Positions 55,721 through 64,000 of a stretch of DNA of 64,000 nt are shown here, one piece after another; within the stretch, counting starts at the first letter, position 1; each line of letters starts with the position of its first letter. Source of the DNA: Spongiibacteraceae bacterium UBA5047. GTDB lineage: Bacteria > Pseudomonadota > Gammaproteobacteria > Pseudomonadales > Spongiibacteraceae. The notes below the pieces were generated by a model that searched no databases, was not told the origin of the DNA, and saw only the letters and a list, made by a program, of their open reading frames with translations. The stretch lies in contig DIBR01000015.1 in assembly GCA_002415025.1 (NCBI GenBank), positions 3,733 to 67,732 of the forward strand, written 5' to 3'. Made by a program: the position numbers and the translations under genes.

Positions 55721-55875
55721 GTTCGCCTGCAGGGAAGGCTCCGGCCCGAAGCGCGCCGGAAACGCTGCGCTTATTCCGGCCTACGTGGCGTAGTAGGCCC
55801 GCATAAGCACCGCGTTGCGGGCAAGATTCCCACGGGTTAGTCGCGTTTTTTGTGGGAGCCTGCCCCGCAGGCGAA
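55721..55875. repeat. nested family A and family B repeats
   Basis: Directly after the liu operon: a family A arm (GTTCGCCTGCAGGGAAGGCTCC, 55721-55742), a family B pair (GCCGGAA...TTCCGGCCTAC, 55755-55784, and its inverted partner GTAGGCCCGCA...TTGCGGGC, 55793-55822) and a closing family A arm (TGTGGGAGCCTGCCCCGCAGGCGAA, 55851-55875). The two families are nested A-B-B'-A'. Confidence 0.75.
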
Positions 55876-55965
55876 TAATCGATTTGGGTTATACGCCAAT
55901 CCGTCACTTGCGAGGCCCCCTCACAGTGATAAGCTGAGCGGCAAACAAATACCTATAGGCTTCTC

Positions 55966-58626
55966 ATGCTGCGCCCGTCCCTTAACTCGTCCCTTGTAAT
56001 TCTGCTTGTTGTGGCTTTGCTCGCTGGCTGCAACGCCGACTCCACCAGCAACACTATCGCCCCCGCCGGAACCGGCTCGACGAATGCTGGCGGTAATACG
56101 GGAGGTGCCGGAAACGGTGGCACGGGCAATGGCGGCTCCGGCAACGGAGGGAATAACGGAGGCGGCAACAATGGTGGCGGCGCGCCGGTCGACCCTATTC
56201 TGGCAAAAATGCCTGCCGGGGTTCCGGATGCAGCCAAACGTTCACTGGATCAACGGGTACTGCCAGCACAGTCTGTTTGGCCCTTTGAAGACGGCACGTC
56301 CAGAACATCCGGAACGGGCCGTTACTTTGGTGGCGCCGTATACTGGACGGACTTCATCTACGATGCCTACGGCGCCTTTGCCGGCCCGCCTTCAGCGCAA
56401 AATGTCACTACGCCCAATGCCGGCAGCCTGTCCTACCCGCGAGTAGCGCTCGATGCCGCGGACTTTCCCGGCCCGGATATGAGCACAGATGGCTACGACG
56501 CGGCCAGTGACCCCTATCAGGGGAACGGCGCCGACATCTTCACCCTTGCCATCGCCCGCGACCCTGACGCCAGCTACTGGCGAGTGGACTGGGTCACACT
56601 AGCCGACCCGAATGCACCGATCATCGCGTTTGCGCTCGATATCGACAACGATACCAACACCGGTACCAGCGGCCAGTTTTCAGCGGGCTGGGCTGACATT
56701 CCCAATATCCGCACGGCCGGGGTAGACCGCATTATCTTCATCTCCTCTGCCGGGATTTTTCTGCGCGATATTGCCGCCGACACACTTGAAAGAATCGGCG
56801 ATACCAGCATCGACACCAATAGCCAAAGCTTTATTGCCAAAATCAGCAGTGCAGATATGGCTCTGCCCGATACGGCAGTTACCGTTTATGCCCTGTCGGG
56901 GCTGCACAATGGCAGCGGCGGTTTCTTTACCAATATGCTCGCACTGGGCGGGCTGCCGTTCTCGCCGCCGGTGTACAACCTCGGCTTTCGCGATTACGAC
57001 GATGAGCCCTTTGCAAACAACTTCTGGATGAGCAACAGCCAGGCACAAGCGCTGGCGCAGGGTGATATTTCAGCCTTCGCGCTTGCCCTGAACCCCGACC
57101 TGCTCGGCACGGATGAGGCGGAACCGGAACGCCTCGAATACTCCGTGCGCTGGTATGTGTCATCACTCGGGCCCGAGCAGTTTGGTCGCGCCGGCATCTA
57201 TACCGGTCTTGATGCCATCATTCATCAAACCGCACAAAACAGTGATGACATTTCGCTCTACGCAGGCTACTACGACAAACTGCAACCCTACGGTTTGTGG
57301 CTGCCGGACCAGTATTCGACCAGTGAACCCCAGCCAACACCGATGACGCTGGTGCTGCACAGCTTTACCCAGAACTATATGCAGTACCGCGCCACCATGC
57401 CCAATTTTCACCGGGAAACCTGTAATGATTTGCGCCAATCCTTTTGTCTCACAGTGCTGGGCCGAGGTGTCAGCGGCTTTTATGAGTTCGCTTCGGGAGT
57501 AGACCTGTGGGAAGCCTGGCGCGATGTTGCCAGCCGCTATGAACTGGACCCCGCACGAACCTTTACATCAGGTTTCTCAATGGGAGCACTGGGTTCCCAA
57601 CGTTTGATGATCAAATACCCGGATGTCTTTGCCGCAGGCGTTATTCTCGCCGGCGCGCAATCCGACGAACCGGGCATTGCCGATCAAAATGGCAACGTGC
57701 CCGGCTGTTTTGGCGAGATTCAACTCGAGAACCTTAAATGGAATGGTTACTACCACGCCGCCGGTTCGCTCGACCAACTCATACCGATTACGCAGCAACG
57801 CGACACCGTGAACCGTATGCGGGATTTGGGCTATCAATATACCTTCGATCATTATCTCGCCGAAGACCACGTAGCCTGGGTGCTTAAAGACGGCCAATAC
57901 CCCGCCTTTGCCGAAGCAACCGACTGGCTGATTGGCGCCAGCGACGGAGGCGACAAGGCACCGCTTGGCAACAAACTGAACCCCGGCGAAATTATCTACC
58001 GCTTTACCGGCAATGATCAGCATCCGGAGTTTGCGCTGGGCGCGGATGGCGCCTGGTGGATTGACGATCTGAAAATTGCGGATGACAACGCAGCGGTGCA
58101 AGGCTACGAACCCAGCCTCAGCCAATCGGGCCGCAGTTGTACCTTCACCAACAACTTTAGCCAGACCACTATTTCAGCCAAAGCTGGCCGCATTCATGCT
58201 GTGTCAGGTGCGCTACCCGAACGCGTTATCAGCAATGTGCTTGGCCCCGCTGCACTACCCGATGGCGCCAACCCCCAACTCCGGCCAGACCAGAATTCCA
58301 GCGCTCGCATCCAGCAGACCGGCCCCCACATTCACGAGTTTCAAACCTGGGAGCTGGGCGACGCGCCTGCGGCGAACGGATTACTGACCCTCAACCTGCA
58401 AAACGTCGCGTCGCTCACCGTGGATTTGAACGCCGCAGCCATAGCCCCGCGCACCGACAAGCGCATCGAAGTCACAACTGACAGCGCGCTCGCACTCACG
58501 CTAACGGGCCTTGCCGACGGCACACAGCTTAGCGCGCAGAATGCGCTCTACACGGTTACCGGCGGCGTGATAAAAGTGAACCTGACGCCCGAAGGCGGCA
58601 CCCCCATCGCCATTGAATTTCCGTAA
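55966..58626 (+). CDS. large lipoprotein with an esterase-type alpha/beta-hydrolase domain
   Basis: An 886-aa surface or periplasmic lipoprotein I do not recognise as a named family. A signal peptide with lipobox LLAGC is followed by a Gly/Asn-rich linker (residues about 40-75), an N-terminal beta-rich part of ~370 residues, an alpha/beta-hydrolase domain (about 440-680) and a C-terminal beta domain. In the hydrolase the nucleophile is S538 in GFSMG; D603 (SLDQLIP) and H635 (DHVAWVLKDG) are the likely acid and base. It may hydrolyse a polymer or ester. Two segments are aspartate-rich (DIDNDTNTGTS), possibly calcium-binding. No partner genes adjoin except yaeQ. Confidence 0.8.
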   Translation: MLRPSLNSSLVILLVVALLAGCNADSTSNTIAPAGTGSTNAGGNTGGAGNGGTGNGGSGNGGNNGGGNNGGGAPVDPILAKMPAGVPDAAKRSLDQRVLPAQSVWPFEDGTSRTSGTGRYFGGAVYWTDFIYDAYGAFAGPPSAQNVTTPNAGSLSYPRVALDAADFPGPDMSTDGYDAASDPYQGNGADIFTLAIARDPDASYWRVDWVTLADPNAPIIAFALDIDNDTNTGTSGQFSAGWADIPNIRTAGVDRIIFISSAGIFLRDIAADTLERIGDTSIDTNSQSFIAKISSADMALPDTAVTVYALSGLHNGSGGFFTNMLALGGLPFSPPVYNLGFRDYDDEPFANNFWMSNSQAQALAQGDISAFALALNPDLLGTDEAEPERLEYSVRWYVSSLGPEQFGRAGIYTGLDAIIHQTAQNSDDISLYAGYYDKLQPYGLWLPDQYSTSEPQPTPMTLVLHSFTQNYMQYRATMPNFHRETCNDLRQSFCLTVLGRGVSGFYEFASGVDLWEAWRDVASRYELDPARTFTSGFSMGALGSQRLMIKYPDVFAAGVILAGAQSDEPGIADQNGNVPGCFGEIQLENLKWNGYYHAAGSLDQLIPITQQRDTVNRMRDLGYQYTFDHYLAEDHVAWVLKDGQYPAFAEATDWLIGASDGGDKAPLGNKLNPGEIIYRFTGNDQHPEFALGADGAWWIDDLKIADDNAAVQGYEPSLSQSGRSCTFTNNFSQTTISAKAGRIHAVSGALPERVISNVLGPAALPDGANPQLRPDQNSSARIQQTGPHIHEFQTWELGDAPAANGLLTLNLQNVASLTVDLNAAAIAPRTDKRIEVTTDSALALTLTGLADGTQLSAQNALYTVTGGVIKVNLTPEGGTPIAIEFP

Positions 58627-58647
58627 AAACACACTCGGGTAACCGCT

Positions 58648-59181
58648 ATGGCGTTAAAGCCAACAATTTTCAAACTCAGGATCATGCTGTCCGACCTGGA
58701 TCGCAATATCTACGAAACGCTTAATCTGACCGTTGCCCAACATCCCTCGGAAACAACAGAAAGAATGATGGTTCGCATACTCGCGTACTGCATCAACCGG
58801 GATGAACATCTGGATTTCGGCAAAGGGCTGAGCACCGCCGACGAGCCTGACCTCTGGCTGCGAACGCTCGATAACCGAATAGCGCTCTGGATCGATGTCG
58901 GCGAACCCGCGGCAGAACGCATTAAAAAGGCTTCCCGCATATCCGAGGCAGTGCGAATTTACAGTTTCAATTCCAAATCGGACATGTGGTGGAATCAGGA
59001 AGGTAGCAAACTTGCATCATCAGGCGCCGAGGTATTTAAGGTCGAGTGGAGCCAAGTCCAGAACCTCACAACAATGGCAGAACGGAGTATGGATTTTGCA
59101 CTGACACTATCCGGTGGCTCGGCGTATTTTTCGGCGACAGATCAGGAATGTGAAGTGTCCTGGCGGCAACTGTCACCTTAG
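58648..59181 (+). CDS. yaeQ: YaeQ family protein
   Basis: A 177-aa YaeQ-family protein: MALKPTIFKLRIMLSDLDRNIY at the start, RMMVRILAYCINRDEHLDFGKGLS and VYSFNSKSDMWW-like VRIYSFNSKSDMWW. YaeQ has a PD-(D/E)xK nuclease-like fold; its function is unsettled. It lies 21 bases after the lipoprotein, perhaps co-transcribed. Confidence 0.92.
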   Translation: MALKPTIFKLRIMLSDLDRNIYETLNLTVAQHPSETTERMMVRILAYCINRDEHLDFGKGLSTADEPDLWLRTLDNRIALWIDVGEPAAERIKKASRISEAVRIYSFNSKSDMWWNQEGSKLASSGAEVFKVEWSQVQNLTTMAERSMDFALTLSGGSAYFSATDQECEVSWRQLSP

Positions 59182-59290
59182 GCCTGTGCCCTTCAGCACC
59201 AAAAACCTCATCACAGATTTGAGTGGGAAACAGCAATTGCATTGAAGGTGAGTGTGGGAGATTCTATGTTCGTGTGCAAGTTTTTTCACC

Positions 59291-59416
59291 GTAGGCCCGT
59301 ATAAGCACAGCGTTGCGGGCGTCGCAGAACTGCCTGATACGCTGCGCTTAATCAGGCCTACGAATCCTGTTCAGCAGCAACCGCTCGCACCTGTGGGAGC
59401 CTGCCCTGCAGGCGAA
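59291..59416. repeat. REP-like family B pair and family A arm
   Basis: Family B inverted copy GTAGGCCCGTA...TTGCGGGC (59291-59320), then GCCTGATACGCTGCGCTTAATCAGGCCTAC (59332-59361), and a family A arm TGTGGGAGCCTGCCCTGCAGGCGAA (59392-59416). They occupy most of the 246-bp gap between yaeQ and the next gene. Confidence 0.75.
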
Positions 59417-59427
59417 TTAACTAGCCA

Positions 59428-59982
59428 CTAAGGCGCCCAGCGCACAAACTCTTTCCAGTGCTGTTGGGACCGAACAATCCAGCGCGGCGCCGCCGAGCCG
59501 GTACCGGCAAACTCGAGCTTGCGATGCCCCTGGGTGATGAGTTTGATCAGTTGATCCTGACCGGTATCACCGTCAACCACCAGAACGTGGCGCCCCTGTT
59601 GCAGCGCCTCCTGAAACTGGCGAAAGCGCGAGTTGGGCTGCTGAATGCCCCACATGCCACCTTCCCAGGTACAAAAACCCAGCATCACCACAGACAAAAA
59701 GGCAAAGGGCACCCAGCCCACCACCTCCGGCAGACCGCTGAGATAGGCCAGCAGCACCGTGAGCACGGCCACGCCCAAACCGAGCATGGCGGCTCGCAGG
59801 GTGGCATGCACCACATCCTTCTTCATAAAATCGTGTACTTCGTTGAGGTGGTGCTGCTCTACCGCCGCCGAATTGCGGCTGAGCACGTGGATTTGGGGTG
59901 AACCAAGCCCTTGAGAGTTTAGCTCTTTTTCTAATATTTCCAGGTCATCCAAATCGTCGCTGATATAGAAATAACGCTTCAT
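59428..59982 (-). CDS. uncharacterised membrane protein, two-TM
   Basis: A 184-aa protein I do not recognise. An N-terminal alpha/beta segment (RYFYISDDLDDLEILEKEL ... HVLSRNSAAVEQHHL) is followed by two membrane helices (about residues 63-83 and 88-105) and a C-terminal soluble part with another alpha/beta piece (GRHVLVVDGDTGQDQLIKLI). The layout resembles small stress-type proteins with paired ferredoxin-like halves around two helices (YflT-like), but that is a guess. AGGAGA precedes the ATG. Single gene. Confidence 0.7.
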   Translation of the reverse strand: MKRYFYISDDLDDLEILEKELNSQGLGSPQIHVLSRNSAAVEQHHLNEVHDFMKKDVVHATLRAAMLGLGVAVLTVLLAYLSGLPEVVGWVPFAFLSVVMLGFCTWEGGMWGIQQPNSRFRQFQEALQQGRHVLVVDGDTGQDQLIKLITQGHRKLEFAGTGSAAPRWIVRSQQHWKEFVRWAP

Positions 59983-60250
59983 TGCACATCTCCTGATACT
60001 GCGGTCGGGGCCGACACGAACATAACCGCGAACAATTACATACCCCGCACTACCAGCGTAGTACAGCTATTGGCATACCGCGAGGCGCGCCCGCTGTACG
60101 CAAAGGGCTTGAGTCCCGCCCCCATTCTTGTACTATTCGCAGTGACCCGTAGAGTGTGAATTTTCACATTCGATGGCTTGCCCTCTTATTGAATAACCCG
60201 CTATAGGCACCGGCGTGACTGCGCAGAGACTAAAAACAACAACCGCTTTC

Positions 60251-61021
60251 ATGCAGGGCAAACGCCTGGTTGCTGCTGCACTCGTCAGCTCACTATTGTT
60301 GCCTTTCAGTGCAGCACAGGCCGCCGAGCTCTATAAAATAGTTGACGAGGACGGCAACGTAACCTTCAGCCAGTTCCCGCCCAGCAAGCCGCAGGGCGAA
60401 ATGGAGAGCATCAAGGTTGCGGGCACCAACGATGCCATGACGACGCTGTCGCAGAGTGGCAACATCGAATACTGTGGCGACATTGAACTGCCGGCCAAAG
60501 ACTATTACCGCTCGTACCAACACCCCAATGACCGCTTTTTGCGCGAAGTGGGCAGCAAACGCAAATACTGGCAACGAAAACTTGAGCGCGCCGAGAAGCA
60601 GGTTAACGAGTCTACCCGCAACCAAAATGCGCGCAGCAACAAGTACAACAGTTACTACCGCAATAGCAGCTATCGCTCACAACAGGATGTTGCGCATTTT
60701 GAACGCCAGGAAGCGCAGCTAAAGAACATTCGTGATTTGCGCTGCGCCCTGCACTGGGCAGATAAGCGCGACACCGACATGGAACAATTTCGTGCGCAGA
60801 ATCACACGGAGCTCAAGCGTCTGGAAGATGTGCAGAAAACCCTGCTAAGCCAGTTGCAGCGCAATTGTGGCAACGAACCGCCACTGGACCCAAGCGACAA
60901 GGGCGCAACATTGCGACTGGAACAATGGGCGCAGTGCAGCCAGCAATATCAACGCGACCTGCGCGACGTATCACGCCAGCTACAAGCCGTATCCCAAAAA
61001 ATTGGTGCGACGCTACCCTGA
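60251..61021 (+). CDS. exported DUF4124-domain protein
   Basis: A 256-aa exported protein. After the signal peptide (LVAAALVSSLLLPFSAAQA) comes a short DUF4124 module (ELYKIVDEDGNVTFSQFPPS), then a charged coiled-coil-rich region (KYWQRKLERAEKQVNESTRN). DUF4124 proteins are exported with unknown roles. The ATG at 60251 gives the cleanest signal peptide; a GTG at 60215 would add twelve residues and has AGG upstream, so it remains possible. Single gene, convergent with the pseudopilin. Confidence 0.82.
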   Translation: MQGKRLVAAALVSSLLLPFSAAQAAELYKIVDEDGNVTFSQFPPSKPQGEMESIKVAGTNDAMTTLSQSGNIEYCGDIELPAKDYYRSYQHPNDRFLREVGSKRKYWQRKLERAEKQVNESTRNQNARSNKYNSYYRNSSYRSQQDVAHFERQEAQLKNIRDLRCALHWADKRDTDMEQFRAQNHTELKRLEDVQKTLLSQLQRNCGNEPPLDPSDKGATLRLEQWAQCSQQYQRDLRDVSRQLQAVSQKIGATLP

Positions 61022-61042
61022 GCGTTGCCACCCGGGCAACGG

Positions 61043-61525
61043 CTAACGACAACGCAAAGGCAAAAAACGCAGCTCGAGGTCGGTTTGATTTTCGACCGTT
61101 GCCGCCATTCCCTCCGGCACTGCGTCAAAACCGCATACCCACGAGACCGGGCTGTTCGGCGAACCTTCAACAATCATCGGCCGAAGGCTCAAACGCTTGC
61201 CCGACAAGGATTCGGGAAACTTTTTCCCAAATTGCAGGTGCATGGCACCGTTCTCTACGTCTACACGCTGCACGTAACTGCCAATAATTTTGTCGGGCTC
61301 GGGCATATTGGCGGCTTCGTTGTCGGCGGGGAAGGCACCGGTCGCACTGTAGAATGCTTCCAGGTTCCCTTTGTAACGCTCAATCAGCTCAACGCTTTCC
61401 AGCACCTGTTGCTGGAGGTGGCGATTGGCGTTCGAGGGCATAACCAGCGTTGCCAGAATAGCGATGATTGCCAGCACCACCAGCATTTCCAGCAAGGTAA
61501 AGCCCGCGCCTGTTCGACAATTCAT
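61043..61525 (-). CDS. orphan type IV pilin-like pseudopilin
   Basis: A 160-aa pseudopilin. The prepilin motif GAGFTLLEMLVVLAIIAI predicts cleavage before F with the required Glu at +5, followed by a hydrophobic helix and a soluble C-terminal domain with one likely disulfide (SWVCGF ... LPLRCR). Its peptidase is not in this window (the Tad CpaA handles a different motif). The ATG at 61525 gives an 8-residue leader; an upstream ATG at 61549 is possible. It stands alone between a convergent exported protein and an SDR gene, with no secretion genes beside it. Confidence 0.85.
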   Translation of the reverse strand: MNCRTGAGFTLLEMLVVLAIIAILATLVMPSNANRHLQQQVLESVELIERYKGNLEAFYSATGAFPADNEAANMPEPDKIIGSYVQRVDVENGAMHLQFGKKFPESLSGKRLSLRPMIVEGSPNSPVSWVCGFDAVPEGMAATVENQTDLELRFLPLRCR

Positions 61526-61597
61526 TTTGACCGTTACGCCCTGATTCATTCCCGGTTTGCGCAGCTTACTACAGCACACAGATGAGCTGAACCGGCG

Positions 61598-62377
61598 CTA
61601 AAGACTCTGCAGCAGGTGGCCACCATCTACCGGCATTGCCACTCCGGTCATAAACGAGCCCGCGTCGCTGGCCAGCAATAACAGCGGACCGCTCAATTCG
61701 TCAATGTCGCCCAAGCGTTGCGGCGGAATTTTCTTCAGATAGGCTGCGCCCTTGTCGCTTTGAAAAAAATCGCCATTCATTTCGGTTTCAAAATAGCCGG
61801 GGCACAGAGCATTCACCCGAATATTCTTGCGCCACAATTCCAGCGCAATGGTTTTGGTCAGCTGCACCACGCCCGCTTTGGCCGTGGCATAGAAGGTCTG
61901 ATCGAGCCCCGGGTGCAAGCCTAGTATCGACGCGATATTCACGATACTGCCGTGGGTGCGAGATGCCACCATACGTCCGGCAGCTTCCTGGGAAATACGC
62001 CAAACCGCCTTGAGGTTGGTGTCCATGGTGAAGTCCCAGCCAGCTTCGTCGCCGTCGAGAAAACGGCCGGGGGCGGCAACGCCTGCATTGTTAATCAGCA
62101 CGCTCACCACGCCAAAGGCGTCTTGCGCCGCATCAAAGCCCGCTTGAACGGACGCGTGATCATTGACGTCCATCGCTACTGCAAGGGCTTTACCGCCGCC
62201 CTGCTCAATATCGGCAACCAGCGCCTGCAGCCGCTCACGGCGCCGCGCCGCCAGCACCACTGACGCGCCCGCAGCAGCCAGCACGGTTGCGAAATGCGCG
62301 CCCAGACCGCTCGACGCACCCGTAACCAGCGCTACGCGACCGCTCAAATCAAAGCGCTCTGACAGTGACTTATCCAT
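61598..62377 (-). CDS. short-chain dehydrogenase/reductase (operon with kinase and acyl-CoA dehydrogenase)
   Basis: A 259-aa SDR: VALVTGASSGLGAHFA (cofactor binding), VLINNAGVAAPG, INVASILG-type serine region (VNIASILGLHPG) and YATAKAGV as Tyr-x3-Lys. It lies on the same strand and 42 bp after the APH-type kinase and acyl-CoA dehydrogenase. The set resembles genes for 4-hydroxyacyl-CoA catabolism; the SDR could oxidise a hydroxyacyl intermediate. Confidence 0.92.
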   Translation of the reverse strand: MDKSLSERFDLSGRVALVTGASSGLGAHFATVLAAAGASVVLAARRRERLQALVADIEQGGGKALAVAMDVNDHASVQAGFDAAQDAFGVVSVLINNAGVAAPGRFLDGDEAGWDFTMDTNLKAVWRISQEAAGRMVASRTHGSIVNIASILGLHPGLDQTFYATAKAGVVQLTKTIALELWRKNIRVNALCPGYFETEMNGDFFQSDKGAAYLKKIPPQRLGDIDELSGPLLLLASDAGSFMTGVAMPVDGGHLLQSL

Positions 62378-62419
62378 GGTTTGACATACCCCTTCTCTCT
62401 TGTTTTTACCTACCGCCTG

Positions 62420-63448
62420 TCAAGCACCCTGTTCGGCCAGCGCAATACCCATTTCAGCCAGCGGCTTTGCCAGCCCGCCATAGGCGGTTGCCTTGTCGCT
62501 GGAGGCATTGCCGTCGATGGCTCGCTTTTGAATGCCCTGCAAAATAGCGCTCAAACGAAAAAACGCAAAGGCGATGTAGAAGGTCCAGTGATCTATACCG
62601 GCAATACCCCGGCGCTCACAGTAGCGCTGCACATACTCCTGTTCGGTGGGAATACCCAGTGCTTTGCGATCAATGTCGCCCAGGCCGGGAATTGCAGCGT
62701 CACCGGGAATACGCCACTGCATGCACTGATAGGCAAGATCAGCGTAGGGGTGGCCCAGCGTTGACAGCTCCCAGTCGAGCAGGGCAATCACCTCACAGCG
62801 GTCTTTGTGGAACATCATATTATCGAGCCGGAAATCGCCGTGATTGATGCACACCAAACCATCGTCCGCCGGCTTGTTTTGTTCCAGCCACTGCATCAGG
62901 TTTTCCATCGCGGGAATATGCTCGGTTTCGCTGGCGCGGTATTGCGTAGTCCAGCGGCTTAGCTGGCGCTCGAAATAGTTGCCGGGTTTGCCGTAGTCAC
63001 TCAAGCCCACCGCCGCAGGGTCAACATCATGCAGATCTGCCAGCACTTTATTCATTGCGTCGTACACGGCGCTGCGCTCTGCGCTTGTCTGCTCCGGCAA
63101 CGCGGCATTCCAGAAGATCCGGCCGTCCATATAGTCCATCACGTAAAACATGGAGCCGATAACCGCTTCGTCGTCGCAGAGCACGCGCATGGCCGGCACC
63201 GGCACCGGGGTATCAGCCAGCGCTTTCATGACCCGGAACTCGCGGTCTACCGCGTGAGCTGATTTCAGCAAAACACCCGGCGGCTTGCGCCGCAGCACAT
63301 AGCGTCCGCTGCCTGCCGTCAGCAGGTAGGTTGGGTTGGATTGGCCTCCGGCAAACTTCTCAGCACTCAGCGGCCCGCGAAAGCCGTCTATGCCGGTTTC
63401 TAGATAGCGCGTCAGGTTGTCCACATTCAGTTCAAAGGCGTCAGCCAC
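62420..63448 (-). CDS. APH-family phosphotransferase, ACAD10/11 or LvaA type
   Basis: A 342-aa kinase of the aminoglycoside phosphotransferase fold. The catalytic motif is HGDFRLDN (H203, D205, N210) and the metal-binding Asp is D225 in LLDWEL; the N-terminal GGQSNPTYLL is the nucleotide loop. In the ACAD10/11 and LvaA group this enzyme phosphorylates 4-hydroxyacyl-CoA before an acyl-CoA dehydrogenase-like partner completes the reaction. Here the partner dehydrogenase is 11 bases upstream. The start is a GTG with GGGAGA six bases before it. Confidence 0.9.
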   Translation of the reverse strand: MADAFELNVDNLTRYLETGIDGFRGPLSAEKFAGGQSNPTYLLTAGSGRYVLRRKPPGVLLKSAHAVDREFRVMKALADTPVPVPAMRVLCDDEAVIGSMFYVMDYMDGRIFWNAALPEQTSAERSAVYDAMNKVLADLHDVDPAAVGLSDYGKPGNYFERQLSRWTTQYRASETEHIPAMENLMQWLEQNKPADDGLVCINHGDFRLDNMMFHKDRCEVIALLDWELSTLGHPYADLAYQCMQWRIPGDAAIPGLGDIDRKALGIPTEQEYVQRYCERRGIAGIDHWTFYIAFAFFRLSAILQGIQKRAIDGNASSDKATAYGGLAKPLAEMGIALAEQGA

Positions 63449-63459
63449 AAGATATCTCC

Positions 63460-64000
63460 CTAGTTGGCATAGCGGTCGATGATTTTCTTTCCCAGAGCCA
63501 TCTGGTGAACCTGATCAGGGCCATCAGCCTGCCGACACCAACGCGCGTAGTTGAAGGCCTCGGCCATAAAATAATCTTCGGTGAGGCCGCCGGCACCGTG
63601 CAACTGCATACAGCGATCAATCACATTTTGCACCAGTAGGGGAATCGTGGTTTTGGTGGCAGCAATCATGTCGACGGAATCGGGGACTCCTTCGCGATCT
63701 ATTTTGTCGCAGGTTTTTAGCACCAGTAAACGCGCCATCTCGATTTCCGAAAAACTTTTGGAGATATCTTCGCGTACGGACTGATGCTTGCTCAACGGGC
63801 GACCAAAGGTTGTTCGCGATTGAGCGCGCTGACAGGCCAGCTCCAGTGAACGCTGAGCGGCACCAATAAGCCGCATGCAGTGATGCATTCGGCCCGGCCC
63901 CAGACGGCTCTGGGCAATTTCAAAGCCGCGCCCTTCGCCCAGCAAGACATTGTCTGCCGGCACCCGCACATTTTCAAACACCAGCTCCGCATGGCCGATA
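63460..64000 (-). CDS. acyl-CoA dehydrogenase, 5' part cut by the window edge
   Basis: The C-terminal ~180 residues of an acyl-CoA dehydrogenase. The signature RAQSRTTFGRPLSKHQSVR and the end LHGAGGLTEDYFMAEAFNYA are present, with a final helix KKIIDRYAN. The frame remains open to position 64000 (reading IGHAELVFENVRV), so the gene continues beyond the window. It is directly upstream of the APH-type kinase and likely works with it, like ACAD11. Confidence 0.9.
   Translation of the reverse strand, partial: IGHAELVFENVRVPADNVLLGEGRGFEIAQSRLGPGRMHHCMRLIGAAQRSLELACQRAQSRTTFGRPLSKHQSVREDISKSFSEIEMARLLVLKTCDKIDREGVPDSVDMIAATKTTIPLLVQNVIDRCMQLHGAGGLTEDYFMAEAFNYARWCRQADGPDQVHQMALGKKIIDRYAN

Overview
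The window is chromosomal DNA of an aerobic, heterotrophic gammaproteobacterium. The evidence is the gene order thrS-infC-rpmI-rplT / pheS-pheT-ihfA-merR, a MerR-type liuR driving liuABCDE, a DUF2780 (VcgC/VcgE-like) protein, YaeQ, TonB-dependent receptors with hydrophobic-substrate style N-termini, and many acyl-CoA dehydrogenases. A marine lineage near Cellvibrionales (Spongiibacteraceae or Halieaceae) is my best guess, but it is an inference and no 16S or other marker settles it.

Layout. 1-4.1 kb: a fatty acid or steroid-type operon (acyl-CoA ligase, then two adjacent acyl-CoA dehydrogenases). 4.2-14.0 kb: recX, then a 12-gene Tad/Flp pilus locus (flp, cpaA, tadE-like, cpaB, cpaC, tadA, tadB, tadC, tadD, a DUF3613-like gene, tadG-like) with no recognisable tadZ/cpaE. 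14.0-14.8 kb: a two-gene unit behind an excellent Fur box, encoding an unfamiliar 159-aa protein and a 60-aa cysteine-rich protein. 14.9-20.5 kb: cupin, a secreted GH8-CBM2 glycosidase with Asp/Cys repeats, an SPFH protein, an SDR and a luciferase-like oxidoreductase. 20.6-27.9 kb: a tandem-MarR regulator divergent from a TonB receptor and a 10-TM protein that looks like eukaryotic TM6SF/EXPERA proteins, then a second TonB receptor broken by a frameshift. 28-34.6 kb: type I restriction-modification (hsdM-hsdS-rhuM/fic-hsdR) containing a 21-bp tandem-repeat array. 34.8 kb: tRNA-Pro(GGG) with a partial 3' copy downstream. 35-44 kb: MscS channel and the conserved translation cluster, where infC starts with ATC and the thrS leader carries a tRNA-Thr anticodon-arm look-alike. 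44-46 kb: DUF2780 protein and an epoxide-hydrolase-like enzyme. 46-55.7 kb: the leucine/isovalerate pathway (liuR, liuA, liuB, liuC, liuD, liuE, aacS), interrupted by two repeat elements. 56-61.5 kb: a large lipoprotein esterase, yaeQ, membrane and DUF4124 proteins and an orphan pseudopilin. 61.6-64 kb: SDR, APH-family kinase and an acyl-CoA dehydrogenase running off the right edge, a set resembling 4-hydroxyacyl-CoA catabolism.

Intergenic regions are rich in REP-like hairpin repeats of at least two families, one of which shows five different stems that keep base pairing. The most interesting candidates are the TonB receptor/TM6SF-like pair under a tandem-MarR regulator, the Fur-controlled cysteine-rich pair, the thrS operator mimic, the kinase-dehydrogenase-SDR set, and the ~500-bp inverted-repeat-bounded element inside the liu operon. 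All family assignments come from reading motifs; no database search was run.
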